This document shows, piece by piece, positions 41,919 to 51,514 of a stretch of DNA of 64,000 nt; within the stretch, counting starts at the first letter, position 1; each line of letters starts with the position of its first letter. The notes under the pieces are model-generated. The model did not search any database. It saw only the letters and a program-made list of their open reading frames with translations, and was not told the DNA's origin. The stretch is from Amycolatopsis sp. 195334CR (lineage in GTDB: Bacteria > Actinomycetota > Actinomycetes > Mycobacteriales > Pseudonocardiaceae). Made by a program: the position numbers and the translations under genes. The DNA lies in assembly GCF_017309385.1 (NCBI RefSeq), contig NZ_JAFJMJ010000002.1, positions 2,480,001-2,544,000 on the forward strand. Reading direction: 5' to 3'.

Positions 41919-42581
41919 CACAGGCCCCGCGGGCACCAGCGGAGTTCTACACCGGCCAGCTGCTGGAGCGCCGCCATGGGCTGAAGCCGTGACCCACTGG
42001 TTCGCCTTGCTCTCCAGTGCGGCGGCGTCCACCTGCCCGGCCTCGAACAGCGTCGCGGCGCCGGTCCTGCCCGCCGCGTTCAGCCGGGACCTCAGGGGGC
42101 CGTGCGCGCGGGGTACCCCGGGCAGCGTGGATGTCGCGAGCCGCGGCTTCCGACCCACTCGGCAGGCGCCGCTAGGCCAAATGGGTTACGTGTGGTGGTG
42201 GCTGATCGCTCCGGCAGTGGCGTTACTACGTCCGGCCCGGTGCTCTGGCGAGCGTGGTCAACTGCTGGATCCGTGCACGCAAACCGACTCGGTGTGAACG
42301 TTCCACTTTCAACGGGTCGCCTGTTCACCGCAGTAGAGGCTTCCACACCTTGCGTACGTGTGCGCCTGCCCGCGTGACACTCGAACCGGTGACGAAGGCG
42401 ACAGTGGGTAACATTCGTCCGCGCCTTTTCGCGCTTCCCGCTCAATCCACGAGCGAACGGTTCACCCCGGCGAGTGAAGATCGTGATTGACAGAGTTGGG
42501 GAAAAGTCGCACAGTGTCTTCGAACGGGCTTTGACATCCGCGTGTTTTAACGTTTCGCGCGGAAGAGCTCGGAGACGACAC
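41919..42581. other. 660-base gene-free stretch
   Basis: No supported gene on either strand. A TTGACA at 42531 has no matching -10 at normal distance. Nothing else recognised. Confidence 0.4.
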
Positions 42582-42616
42582 GGGCCGGCCCCTGGCTGGG
42601 TGCCAGGAACCGGCCC
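42582..42616 (-). terminator. Hairpin downstream of the 85-residue membrane protein
   Basis: gggccgg and ccggccc pair, extended inward by cctgg and ccagg, with a two-base mismatch. It lies 35 bases past the stop of the minus-strand gene. A second, nearly perfect 32-bp palindrome centred on cacgtacgtg (42621-42652) overlaps the stop codon. Confidence 0.5.
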
Positions 42617-42650
42617 TGGTGATCAGGTCACCACGTACGTGGTGCGCTGA

Positions 42651-42908
42651 TCACTTACGTCGGGAGTGGGCCACGCCAATGATCACCACTCCCAGATATC
42701 CGGCAACAGCGGCGGCCCCGGCACTCCATGCCAGGGCCGCCGTGCCGTTCAGGCACGCCAGCACCGTCGTAGCCGACGCCAGGTTGCCCACACCCTCAAG
42801 AAGGCGCGTCCACCTGGCAGGCCCCTCCCCCGGTGTTTCCGGGGGAACTTCGGGGTCGTCTCCGGACGAGTCCGAAGGCTGGGCAGAACCGCGATCGCCA
42901 CTGTCCAT
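42651..42908 (-). CDS. Small membrane protein (85 aa)
   Basis: I place the start at the ATG at 42908, seven bases after GGAGG, rather than at the upstream starts in frame. The product has an acidic Ser/Pro-rich N-terminus (MDSGDRGSAQPSDSSGDDPE) and two hydrophobic segments (ASATTVLACLNGTAALAW and AAAVAGYLGVVIIGVAH), ending SRRK. Probably a hairpin membrane protein. Family unknown. Confidence 0.5.
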   Translation of the reverse strand: MDSGDRGSAQPSDSSGDDPEVPPETPGEGPARWTRLLEGVGNLASATTVLACLNGTAALAWSAGAAAVAGYLGVVIIGVAHSRRK

Positions 42909-43234
42909 GAACACCTCCAGATCGGAGGCGGCATACGCATCCGCCATCCCGATCCCCTGCCGAGATGGTGAACAGCGCTGGACAGCCGAACAGGCCGCGC
43001 TCTGCCTTGCGAGGGAAGATACCCCCAAAGCCGGGGCACCTCCATCCACGCATCTGTTAAACGGCGAATAACCGCAGGTCGCGCACGTAATTTCTCGGCG
43101 TACTTTTACGCACACTAGTGCATTCGAGTTAATCGGGCTTCCGGAAACGTTCCCGGCGCCCGTTTCCGCCGCGGTGGCGGCGGACACACACGGGCCCCCA
43201 CGGACGACTCGGGCACGGGGGTCCGGAGCCCGCG

Positions 43235-43375
43235 TGGGGCGTGGTTGTCACGGGGTTGCCGTCACAACCGGTTGCCGTCACACGATCCTGATATAGCAGG
43301 TCAGGACCGGTTTTCGGGGTGTCACAGCCAGAGCGAGAGGCTGTGACGGTGTCACAGCCTCGGTGACACCGAGGT
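43235..43375. repeat. Cluster of GTCACA direct and inverted repeats
   Basis: Within about 140 bases the core gtcac(a/g) occurs at least six times: gttgtcacggg, ggttgccgtcacaa, ggttgccgtcacac, gtgtcacagcc (twice, one facing ggctgtgac) and ggtgtcac...gtgacacc. The last pair forms a perfect 8-bp stem. This looks like an operator cluster or iteron-like region just before the gene at 43363. Confidence 0.5.
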
Positions 43376-43725
43376 GGCCGGCGACCGGCTCGGCGAGCTA
43401 CATGGAGCTGGGCCTGGCCAACGGAGCCGAGGAGTCCATACTCCCGGTCGCCGACCTCCCCTACCACCACCTGACACCTGCGGTCCTGATAGTCCTTCCG
43501 GGCAAGCCGTTGCAGCTGCACGCGCTGGAGGAACGCCCTTCGGTCCACACACTCTGGAACGCCGACTCGGCGGTGGATCACTGGGCCGTGCTACCCGCCG
43601 ACGCGGCCCGCCTGGAGCACGACGCGCTTGCCGAACGCATCCGGGGCGCATCCCGCCACGCGGCCGAAGCCTTCGACCCGGTCGTGACCGCCACTTCGAC
43701 GCCGCCGCTCCAACCGCCCGCGTGA
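43363..43725 (+). CDS. Hypothetical protein (up to 120 aa)
   Basis: The frame opens at a GTG at 43363 inside the repeat cluster; the ATG at residue 14 (MELGLANGAEESILPVADLP) is a better candidate start. The body, HHLTPAVLIVLPGKPLQLHA and HTLWNADSAVDHWAVLPADA, looks like a small folded domain with good codon use. It could be a regulator or antitoxin-like protein, but no family is recognised. It precedes a two-gene cluster. Confidence 0.45.
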   Translation: MTPRWPATGSASYMELGLANGAEESILPVADLPYHHLTPAVLIVLPGKPLQLHALEERPSVHTLWNADSAVDHWAVLPADAARLEHDALAERIRGASRHAAEAFDPVVTATSTPPLQPPA

Positions 43726-43970
43726 TCCACCGCCGGTCCCGGACAACTCGTCGTTGCCGGGACCGACCGCGAAGGCATCAGGGCCGCGGCCTGCCAGCCA
43801 CTGCGGCGGCGAGACCGCAGTCCGGGTTCCGCCCGCACCGGACGGGCACGCGACGCGCACAGCCAAGCACACCACCCGCCCGCGGTCGCGGTCCCCGCGA
43901 GCAGACCGCGGGCGGGTGGCGCGCTCCTGCGCGCGCGCTCGCGTCCCGCCCAGAGCACCGGAGACCCCAC

Positions 43971-44837
43971 ATGACCACCACCTCGGCCACGCCCCCCGAT
44001 CGTGACCGGCTCCAAGCCGACCTCGACACCGCCAACGCCCTGGCACACGGCCGCGCGGAGGCCATCGAGGACCTGTCCACCGCGGCGCACCACCTGCGCT
44101 CCACCCTGCTGGCCGCCGTCGACGACCTGCCGACCCTGCTCGCCGCAGCACCGCCACCGACGGCCAACGCGGTGCTGACCGCCGTCACCGGAACCCTGGC
44201 CACCGCGCAGAACCTGGCCCGCCGCGCCGACGGCTACACCGACCTGGACGCCCGCGACATGGCCTACCCCGACATCGGCTACGACCTGGGCCGACACGGC
44301 TGGGCTGAACAGCCGGGCGCGGTCGCTGACCTCGACGCCGCCGCCCACAGCCCCGACACACCGCGTGGTTGGCTGCGGATCTTCTCCTGCGGCGGGCACG
44401 TGCTGCACCTGTGGTTCACCAGCCCGCTGTCCCTGGCCGCGGCCACGCTCAGCAGCCGAGGACCTCTGCACGAGACCTTCGAGGTCAAGGCGGCGGTCAC
44501 CGCGCGCGACACCCCCGGGCCGCTCGCCGTGCCGTTCCAGTGGCCCCGGCGCACGGACGCCGCCGCCACCGACGACCTGGACTGGCAGGAGGCGACCGCT
44601 GTCCTGCGGAACTACGGCTTCACCCTGACCGACGACCGGCCCTGCGACAGCCACGGCGTTCCGTCCCCGGACTCCGAGAGCCCGGTCCGGGTGCAGACCT
44701 GGACCAAGCCGCAGCACGGCCGGCCCGCGCCGCTGCGTATCCGGCTCTACGGCACCGCCGACGAGCAGCCCATCGCCTGGTACTGGGCCGGGCGCATCCG
44801 CTGCCTGCAGCAGCTGGCCCGCATCTGTCGTCGCTGA
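43971..44837 (+). CDS. Hypothetical protein (288 aa)
   Basis: Starts at the ATG at 43971 (MTTTSATPPDRDRLQADLDT); the open frame runs further upstream but that part is low-complexity. Residues 1-90 are a helical bundle (NALAHGRAEAIEDLSTAAHH), and 90-288 a mixed domain with WLRIFSCGGHVLHLWFTSPL and RPAPLRIRLYGTADEQPIAW. No catalytic motif is visible. A second small gene follows 86 bases later in the same direction. Similar gene pairs occur in actinomycete mobile elements; that is an impression, not a match. Confidence 0.55.
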   Translation: MTTTSATPPDRDRLQADLDTANALAHGRAEAIEDLSTAAHHLRSTLLAAVDDLPTLLAAAPPPTANAVLTAVTGTLATAQNLARRADGYTDLDARDMAYPDIGYDLGRHGWAEQPGAVADLDAAAHSPDTPRGWLRIFSCGGHVLHLWFTSPLSLAAATLSSRGPLHETFEVKAAVTARDTPGPLAVPFQWPRRTDAAATDDLDWQEATAVLRNYGFTLTDDRPCDSHGVPSPDSESPVRVQTWTKPQHGRPAPLRIRLYGTADEQPIAWYWAGRIRCLQQLARICRR

Positions 44838-44923
44838 CCCGAGCAAGGTGCCCGAGCGCGGCGTGGGCGCGGTGACCTGCCGGCGCCCACGCCGACCTGC
44901 CATCACGGAAGGACCCACGCACG

Positions 44924-45286
44924 ATGCCTGTACCCCGCGACCCGTTCGCCGACCACCCCGTGCTGGAAGCGGCGCTGCCCGTCGCCGTGCTGACCGCGCT
45001 TCACGACGTCGCGCACCTGCCCGACGACGAGCACCAGCGCTTGGCGGCCGAGTTCGCCGACACCATCGCCGCGCACGGCGACGACCTGCTCTACGGCGGC
45101 AAGCACTGCGCCCCGACCTTCGCCGCTCTGGCCCGCGGCCTGGCGGTGCTGGCCCACCAGCCCGGCGGGGTGACTTTCACCGGCCTGCACTGGTGCGTTG
45201 GCTCCGGCCACCACGGCACCCGCCACCAGGCCCCGTGCGACGCCGAGATCGCCCGCGAAGCCGCCCAGCAGGATTCGCCGCGGTGA
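44924..45286 (+). CDS. Hypothetical protein (120 aa)
   Basis: A helical protein starting MPVPRDPFADHPVLEAALPV; GGAAGGA lies shortly before the ATG. It contains LYGGKHCAPTFAALARGLAV and a His/Cys-rich end (GLHWCVGSGHHGTRHQAPCD) that might bind a metal. It belongs with the 288-residue protein upstream. Family unknown. Confidence 0.5.
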   Translation: MPVPRDPFADHPVLEAALPVAVLTALHDVAHLPDDEHQRLAAEFADTIAAHGDDLLYGGKHCAPTFAALARGLAVLAHQPGGVTFTGLHWCVGSGHHGTRHQAPCDAEIAREAAQQDSPR

Positions 45287-45445
45287 ACCCACGGCGCGCT
45301 CGGCGCCGACAACCGGGCCGGCGCACCGGTCCGCCCCGTGCGCACCAGAGTTGGGGATCGAGCCCCAGCTGGTGAACGAAGTGCGCGCAGACGTCCCGTC
45401 TTGCCGGAAGCGCCGACAACGACGCCGGATCATGGGTTCAGGAGA

Positions 45446-46594
45446 TCACCGTGTTGCTCCCGCGTTTGGCTCAGAACGAGCGAGTGCGCGCAGCTCGTCC
45501 ATGCTGCGCACGAGGATCCGGCGGCGGCTGGTCGCGACGATGCCTTGCGTGCGCCACGTTCTCAGCGTCCGCGCGACGGTCCGCTGCGCCACACCGGCCT
45601 GCGCGGCGATTTCGGTTTGCAAGCGCGCGGCCTCGATGATCACGCCGTCCGGCACGGTCCGGCCGTGCTTCTCGGCCAGCTGGGTCAGGCACATGGCCAC
45701 GCGGCGGCCTGCGTAGCCAATTCGTGCTGACTGGGCGGCACGCAGCCGCGCGGCGACCGTCTTGGCGATGGCGATGGCGATGGCGGGCCGGGTGCGCAGG
45801 GCCTCGGCGAACTCGGCGCCGGTTAGCTGTAGGACGGTGCACGGTTCGATCGCGCGTACCGACGCCGTCCGTGGGTGCCCGGTGGTGGCGGCCGGGTCGT
45901 CCAGCATCTCGCCGGGACCGCGTAGCCCGATGAGCACCTCGTGGCCGTCCTCGCCGATCGAGGAAATGCGCACACGGCCGGAGACCAGCACGTGGACATG
46001 GTCGGACGGGGCGCCGCCCTCCTCGATCACAACCTCGTCGGCGCGGAACGGGCGCCGCGTGCCCCGCGCGAGCAGATACTCGCGATCGGCGTCGGTGAGG
46101 TGGGCCAGCAGCGCCTCCTGGTCTGGCATGGTGGCAGCGTCACCGTTGGGAGCGCCGCGCTCCCCCGTCTCAGCGGTGAAACTCCGTGGGTCTTCAGCCG
46201 CGCGGCGGGCTTGTGACGGCGCTGTCAGCTGGTCGGCGGTCGCCGGCTCGCCAGGAGGCCGGCCAGCTCGGGTGAGGATGGCGGCGACATCGCGGGCGGA
46301 GGTCAGGCGCCGGATCCGGTGCGAGGCAGGGGTACCGAGCGAAGACCTCTCGAGCAGCTGCAGAAAATCGGTCATTCGCTCTACGGCAGCGCGCAGCTCC
46401 GCTGGTGTCGACTGGTCCGCGCCCCGGTAAGCGATCTTGTTGCGCAGCACGACCAGCGCCTTCATCTCCGGCGTGTCGTGCCAGAGGCGGTCATTGTGCG
46501 CTGCCAGTCGCTCGATGAGGCTGTGGAGGTGGAGCACAGTTTCCTCGAGGCGACGCTGCTCGCCGATGTCGTGCTGGTGGAACTTGTCGGTCAT
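45446..46594 (-). CDS. Crp/Fnr-type transcriptional regulator with an N-terminal extension
   Basis: A 382-residue protein. Residues about 165-275 form a cyclic-nucleotide-binding fold (FRADEVVIEEGGAPSDHVHV, VSGRVRISSIGEDGHEVLIG) and 310-370 the Crp winged helix (TEIAAQAGVAQRTVARTLRT). The first 160 residues are an unusual helical extension (RRLEETVLHLHSLIERLAAH); normal Crp proteins have none. The residues that bind cAMP (GE...RS/T) are only partly kept, so the ligand is uncertain. The ATG overlaps the stop of the sigma-like gene by ATGA. Confidence 0.8.
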   Translation of the reverse strand: MTDKFHQHDIGEQRRLEETVLHLHSLIERLAAHNDRLWHDTPEMKALVVLRNKIAYRGADQSTPAELRAAVERMTDFLQLLERSSLGTPASHRIRRLTSARDVAAILTRAGRPPGEPATADQLTAPSQARRAAEDPRSFTAETGERGAPNGDAATMPDQEALLAHLTDADREYLLARGTRRPFRADEVVIEEGGAPSDHVHVLVSGRVRISSIGEDGHEVLIGLRGPGEMLDDPAATTGHPRTASVRAIEPCTVLQLTGAEFAEALRTRPAIAIAIAKTVAARLRAAQSARIGYAGRRVAMCLTQLAEKHGRTVPDGVIIEAARLQTEIAAQAGVAQRTVARTLRTWRTQGIVATSRRRILVRSMDELRALARSEPNAGATR

Positions 46595-47454
46595 GCTCCG
46601 CCTCGCTTCCTCTTGCCGCGGCGGTGGGCTTCCTTGCGGTGCCGGTATAGGTGACCTTCGACGGCGCGGGCGGAGAGCCCGTGCGCCCGGCCGGCTTCTT
46701 CGAAGGTTTCGGCGAACAGTGCCACCCGTGCGGCTACTTGGCGGACGAGGGGTTTCATTCCGTTGAGGTGATCGTTGACCCGCTGCATGCTCACGATGTT
46801 CTCGGCGGGATCGTCATGAGCCCCGCAGTCCGGGACCGTGTCCATCGGCAGCACTCGAACGCCATGAGGTTCGTGCTCGGCGGCCCAGCATCGGAACGCG
46901 GCGGAAAAGCTGCGCACGCACGCGCCGACGAAGAACGTCTTCAACGACGCCCCGTGTTCCGGGGACCAGCGCCGGCCGAGCAAGGCGTAACGTTCGAACA
47001 GCCGCAGACCGCGTGCGACGGTCTCGAGCGCCAGTTCGAGCCGGTCGTTGACGTCGTGGGCCAGGCGCTCGCGCATCGCGTCGGTCGCGGCTACCGGGCG
47101 GTGGGCACGACGGCACATCGGATAGATCACCTTGCGCCTGATGAACGAGCGCAGGACCGGAAGGGCGTAAGAGGCCAGTTCGGCGCGGAACAGCTCGTAC
47201 TCGGGACCGGCGAAATTTTGCGCGGCGAGACGTTCGAAAAGTTCGGCGTCGTCGCCGAGGCGGGCCAAGCGGGCTCGGGCACGATCAGCCTCCTGCGTCT
47301 CCGCGTCGGTGGTCTCGCCCCAGGAGTCGAACTGCTCTAGCGCCTCGCCCACGAAGGCGAAGAACTCGGCGGTACCTGCCTCGGGTTGTAGGCGCGTGCC
47401 CGGGCGCCGCAGCGGCTGACCGCCTGCGGACTGCCCGGCCTCTGGCACCTGCAT
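46591..47454 (-). CDS. Sigma-70-like DNA-binding protein
   Basis: A 287-residue protein. The middle (YALPVLRSFIRRKVIYPMCR, HDVNDRLELALETVARGLRL, ASLKTFFVGACVRSFSAAFR) resembles sigma region 2 helices. The end (AETFEEAGRAHGLSARAVEG, HLYRHRKEAHRRGKRKR) is a region-4-like helix-turn-helix. Conservation is weak, so an ECF-like sigma or a related regulator is the best call. It is translationally coupled to the Crp-type gene, suggesting joint action. Confidence 0.55.
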   Translation of the reverse strand: MQVPEAGQSAGGQPLRRPGTRLQPEAGTAEFFAFVGEALEQFDSWGETTDAETQEADRARARLARLGDDAELFERLAAQNFAGPEYELFRAELASYALPVLRSFIRRKVIYPMCRRAHRPVAATDAMRERLAHDVNDRLELALETVARGLRLFERYALLGRRWSPEHGASLKTFFVGACVRSFSAAFRCWAAEHEPHGVRVLPMDTVPDCGAHDDPAENIVSMQRVNDHLNGMKPLVRQVAARVALFAETFEEAGRAHGLSARAVEGHLYRHRKEAHRRGKRKRGGA

Positions 47455-47633
47455 CTCCTCGCTGTAGGGACGACTTCAGTCAGAGCACCTCCACGTGCCC
47501 CCGATCCTCGTTCCTCGGATCGTGCCGAAGCCGTTCACGAACTTTCTAGGCCCCCGTTCCTCGATCACCCCACGACTTTCTTCCAGGAAATTATTCGTGG
47601 GCTGGCCAGCGACTTTCCCCCTAGAGCACGAAC

Positions 47634-48047
47634 GTGAACAACCGCGAGAACAGAGCCCGCCGAGCCGAGGTCAACGACGTGCAGACTCCGACACCGTGGC
47701 CTTCCACGCCGGAGCTGCCCCCGGCCGCATTGCCGTGGAGTAGCGTCCTCGGTTGCTGGGGCAGCGACGGCCATTTCCGCAGGGACGTGCTGATCGCGCT
47801 GACACTGGTGCTGACGGCCGTGGTGGTCATCGTCGGCATGGTCACCGGTGCGCTGGGACCGCTGGTCCGGAACGCGGCCGGCAGCGGAGCCGTCCGCATC
47901 GTGGTAGGGAGCGTGCTCGGCCTCAGCGGACTGGCCTGCGGCGGCCTGCGGCTGCACCGCCGCCGAACCCGGCGTGCCAACCGCGGTGAGCGGCACGCCG
48001 CCATCCAACAGCTCGATGCCGACCTCAATGAAACGAGTGACAGGTAG
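47634..48047 (+). CDS. Two-helix membrane protein (137 aa)
   Basis: From a GTG at 47634. After a soluble N-terminus (MNNRENRARRAEVNDVQTPT) come two hydrophobic helices (VLIALTLVLTAVVVIVGMVT and VGSVLGLSGLACGGL), then a basic tail (RRRTRRANRGERHAAIQQLD). No signature domain. It is divergent from the sigma-like/Crp pair. Confidence 0.55.
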   Translation: MNNRENRARRAEVNDVQTPTPWPSTPELPPAALPWSSVLGCWGSDGHFRRDVLIALTLVLTAVVVIVGMVTGALGPLVRNAAGSGAVRIVVGSVLGLSGLACGGLRLHRRRTRRANRGERHAAIQQLDADLNETSDR

Positions 48048-48535
48048 TTGAGACGCCGCTGGTGTGGACCGCGGCACCCCGGTTCTGGAGAGACCCGGCG
48101 AACCGCCGGTTCACCCTGGTGGCTGCGCCTGCACCTGACCAGCTGGGGCGGTGGCGACTCAGCCGCCAGTGGCCATCTTCGCGGCTGCCAAGGAGATCAC
48201 TTCGATGAGGACCTTCAGCCCGCCCTCACCCAGGGCCGCGCGTACCTTCCTACTGAAAATGAATCAGAAGCTCTGCGGACTCTGGCTCCGGGGAAGTCGG
48301 TGTGGCCGGTGACGTCCGGTCCTCCAGGGGACTGGCGCTTGTCGGTGATCAGCAGGTCGATCTGCTCCTAGGTGCGGGCGCGGGTGTCGGTGGGTTTGGG
48401 CTGGTGCTCGCGGTCCAGCCCGGCCCTGCGCGTCGGCGGCGGGTTCGTGCAGCGGATTCGGCTCGCCCCGCTTCCGACCGTGGCGACCACCGGGTGGGCT
48501 CTGGTGACAGGACGGAATACGGCAGGCTACTGCTG
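48048..48535. other. Gene-free stretch
   Basis: An open frame continues upstream of the gene at 48536 but with poor coding character. No RNA or repeat recognised. Confidence 0.35.
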
Positions 48536-49345
48536 GTGCAGGTCATTCATGAGGCCCTTCGGAACGAGGTCGTGAAGCTGTTCGCGTGGCTGGCCGGTTT
48601 CGGGGCCGGGGATTGGATCGCGCTCGCAGCCGCGATCATCGCTGGCCTGGCGTGGCGCGCGTCCGTCCGCTCGGCGAATGCGGCGGAGCGGTCGGCGACC
48701 ACGGCCGAGGCGGCCCTGCCCGTGGCACAGGCATCGACCCTTGCCGCACAGCGCTCGGCTGGCGCTGCGCAGCGTTCGGCCACTGCCGGTGAAACCTCGG
48801 CGTCGGCGGCCGAGACGATGGTGCCGCTGGCACGCGAATCAGCCCTGGCCGCGCAGGCCTCGGCCGATGCGGCGCGGCGCGCGGCGCAGGTCGCGGAGGC
48901 TGACCGTGCCGATCGGGAAATGGCTCAGGCCCGACTCGTTGAGGCTGAGGTGCAGGCGGCAGGTGAGCACCGCACCTCGGCGCGGGTGGTGGTCGCGAAC
49001 CACAGCGCTGAACCGATCTTTCAGCTGCAGGTGACCGAGATCTGCGGAGCACCTCATCGTCCGCTGTATCCGGTGCGCGGAGGGTTCGGCGAGCCAACGG
49101 CGCCGGTGACCGTCAAGGGCAGCGACGTCGTCGAGCCGCGCATCGGCGAAGGCAGGAATCAGGCTGGCGTGGTGCCCGCAGCCACACCGATCGTGCCGTC
49201 GCAGTACACCGTCGTGGTGCGCTTCCTGGACAGCCACGGGCTGCGGTGGGAACGCCACGGTCTCGACACCCCCTTCCGCATCGACGCGCACGGAGTACCG
49301 CTGGGCCACCTCGACCCCGAGGGCGGCGCCCCTACCCAGGCATAG
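48536..49345 (+). CDS. Membrane-anchored coiled-coil protein with a beta-rich C-terminal domain
   Basis: From the GTG at 48536, 269 residues. A single membrane helix (WIALAAAIIAGLAWRA) near residue 30 is followed by about 90 residues of Ala/Ser/Glu-rich coiled coil (SANAAERSATTAEAALPVAQ) and a beta-rich domain (TSARVVVANHSAEPIFQLQV, TVVVRFLDSHGLRWERHGLD). This is a common actinobacterial plan of unknown function. Confidence 0.6.
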   Translation: MQVIHEALRNEVVKLFAWLAGFGAGDWIALAAAIIAGLAWRASVRSANAAERSATTAEAALPVAQASTLAAQRSAGAAQRSATAGETSASAAETMVPLARESALAAQASADAARRAAQVAEADRADREMAQARLVEAEVQAAGEHRTSARVVVANHSAEPIFQLQVTEICGAPHRPLYPVRGGFGEPTAPVTVKGSDVVEPRIGEGRNQAGVVPAATPIVPSQYTVVVRFLDSHGLRWERHGLDTPFRIDAHGVPLGHLDPEGGAPTQA

Positions 49346-50140
49346 CAGCCCCACACCGCACGTGGCCGGCTCGTCCCGTCCTTCTCGGGCACCAGCGGCC
49401 GAATAGGTCGACCCGGACGAGTACGTCGATCACCGTGCCCTGATAAGGCTGAATCGGGCTACCCGGCGCGCCCTGGGCGGCGAAACCACCGAAGCACCAT
49501 GAAGCTCCGCGGCCTACAGAATCGAACGACCGCAGGCGGCCGCGTTCGTCCTAGGTAGGGCAGCGGGGTTCCCACCGCACTGCGGTGCTGCTTGGCTGGT
49601 GAAGGAGGTCAGCGACGGCGCCGCCGGTGCCAGATGGATTCCGACCACCTGGAGTCCGCACGGCGTCCGCCGCTGATCACTGAACCCGCCGGTCGGCGAG
49701 GTGACCAGGTCCTGCGGCGAACAGGGCCGGTCGGGTCCGAGCTACCACAGCCAGAAACTGGAGGCGCTCCCTGCACTTCGTTGGTAATCAGTGCATTTTC
49801 AATAGTCGGCTCGCCCCGGTCACTTATTAAGAGATCACGATCAAGTTTGGACGATCCGGGACAATCTCGGACGCGGGCCTGTGAACTGGCCCGTTTCGGG
49901 ATTGACCGGCTGTTGATGTCCGGTCAACGGCCAAAACCGGCCCCGTCGGACACGCGGCCGACCGAGCGCGGCCAAACCGCGGCCAAAAAGTGCGGCGGCG
50001 CGTGGGGCAGTTGGGGAAGATGGTCAGCAAGCGGCACGCGGTGTTTCCGACGGCGAATCGGAGCGTGACGCGCTCGGGTCCCAGCTCCACATGATCAAGA
50101 TTCAGAATGATCAAGTCAGAATTGAAAATGAGGCTTTTCG
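49346..50140. other. 795-base gene-free stretch
   Basis: No supported gene. It contains short repeats of cggccaaa (49929, 49969, 49980) and an AT-rich segment at 50090-50135 with two gatcaag-like boxes, which may be the promoter of the next operon. Confidence 0.4.
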
Positions 50141-50395
50141 ATGATGTCTAGTGCTTCCTCTTCCCCGCGTCCGGGCGCCTGTGGCACCTCGCGCCGCAGC
50201 TGGGCCTGGCTGGTCCACTACCTCGCGGTGTTCATCCTGAACGCCGGGCTGCTCATCACCCTGCTGCTGCTGGAGTTCGACCCCGCCTACGCCGTGGGCA
50301 TCACGGTGACCCTCAGCGGCCTCGCGGCCGCCACGACCTCCCGCACCAGGCTCTCCTTCTCCGGGTTCCCGCCGGTCCTTCCGGCCGGGGCCTGA
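50141..50395 (+). CDS. Small membrane protein (84 aa)
   Basis: A Ser/Pro-rich start (MMSSASSSPRPGACGTSRRS) followed by two hydrophobic helices (LVHYLAVFILNAGLLITLLL and YAVGITVTLSGLAAATTS). It lies 15 bases before the XRE gene and is probably co-transcribed with it. No ribosome site is obvious at the first ATG; the second ATG is one codon later. Confidence 0.5.
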   Translation: MMSSASSSPRPGACGTSRRSWAWLVHYLAVFILNAGLLITLLLLEFDPAYAVGITVTLSGLAAATTSRTRLSFSGFPPVLPAGA

Positions 50396-50409
50396 CCGGG
50401 CAGGTTGTC

Positions 50410-51438
50410 ATGGGCCGCAAGCAGAGCCCCATCGAGGACGCCGGGCCGGTCGGGGACTTCGCGCGCTACCTGGTCGCGTTCAAGGGCCGCGACCCCAGCC
50501 TGACCTACCGGACAATGGGCAAGAAGGCTAACTTCTCCGACAGCCAGCTCTCGGCCGCCGCGCGCGGCAAACAGTTGCCGACGCAGGCGGCGGCCGAGGC
50601 GTTCCTGCGAGGGTGCGGGGCCAGCGACGAGGAGCTCGCCGAAGGACTCCAGCGCTGGCGGCAGGCGCAGCAGGAAATGATCGGGGTGCGCCGCAAACTC
50701 GGCGAGCCCGAGGTCGTGCTCGCGCCCGGCGCGGTGAACTCCGCCAGGCGCATCGGCAAGCTGCGCCCCGTCAAGCCGAACCTGGCCGATCCGCACGCGC
50801 ACATCCCCAGCCCGGAGACGGTGCAGACCTTCGGCGACCTGCAGTACCAGCTGCGGGTCGTGCGGATCAGGGTCGGCAGTCCCGCCTACCGGGTCCTGGC
50901 GCAGCGCTCCGGACGAGCTGACCTGCGCACGGCCGAGATGGGGTCGCTGCCGGTGCTGAGCAAGAGCGCCATCGCCGGCATCCTGGCCGGGGGCAGAGTG
51001 CCCACCTACGACCAGTTCCGCACCTTGATGTACGCCCTGCTGTCCTCCGGCGAGCAGGGCGACCGGGTCGAGCCGTGGTGCGGGTTCGGATCATGGAAAC
51101 TCGCGTGGCACCGGGCCGAGTTCAACCGGACGCGCCCGGACCTGCAGCGCCGCGGATACGGCAACGTCGTCCTGCTCACCGGCGAGCAGGACAACCAGCC
51201 CACCGCGGCGGTGCTCTCCGAAATGGACGTCGACGTGGCCGCTGCGCTGCTCGCGGCCATGCCACCCAAGACCGCTGCGGCCATCCTCAGCAGCGTCGCG
51301 CCGGACAAGGCGACCACCTTGATCCTGAAGATGCACACGCTCACCGGCAACGCCCCCGAGCCCGAGGGTGTCTCCATCGAGGACGCGGGCACCAGCGACG
51401 CCCCTGCGCCCGGCGGCCACGGCTCGGCGGCGGGCTAA
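50410..51438 (+). CDS. XRE-type regulator with MgtE-N/FliG-like repeats
   Basis: A 342-residue protein. Residues 15-75 hold a helix-turn-helix (YRTMGKKANFSDSQLSAAAR) and residues 140-220 a second (SLPVLSKSAIAGILAGGRVP). The end has VDVAAALLAAMPPKTAAAIL and SSVAPDKATTLIL, repeats like those of the MgtE-N/FliG-C superhelix. An XRE regulator of this plan is common in actinomycetes, often next to small membrane proteins as here. Confidence 0.7.
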   Translation: MGRKQSPIEDAGPVGDFARYLVAFKGRDPSLTYRTMGKKANFSDSQLSAAARGKQLPTQAAAEAFLRGCGASDEELAEGLQRWRQAQQEMIGVRRKLGEPEVVLAPGAVNSARRIGKLRPVKPNLADPHAHIPSPETVQTFGDLQYQLRVVRIRVGSPAYRVLAQRSGRADLRTAEMGSLPVLSKSAIAGILAGGRVPTYDQFRTLMYALLSSGEQGDRVEPWCGFGSWKLAWHRAEFNRTRPDLQRRGYGNVVLLTGEQDNQPTAAVLSEMDVDVAAALLAAMPPKTAAAILSSVAPDKATTLILKMHTLTGNAPEPEGVSIEDAGTSDAPAPGGHGSAAG

Positions 51439-51447
51439 GCGCGCCGC

Positions 51448-51483
51448 CCGGCGGGGCACCGATGCGCATCGGTGCCCCGCCGG
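51448..51483 (+). terminator. 36-bp perfect palindrome after the XRE gene
   Basis: ccggcggggcaccgatgc followed by its exact complement, ten bases after the stop. A very stable hairpin with no U tract; the likely terminator of the operon. Confidence 0.65.
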
Positions 51484-51514
51484 TGCTCAGTTCCGCGGCG
51501 GCAGGCTGAAGGGC

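Noticed and set aside
43578..44918. A 446-codon minus-strand frame
   Set aside because: Antisense to the 288-residue protein; its composition (Gly/Val/Arg/Gln) is typical of shadows.
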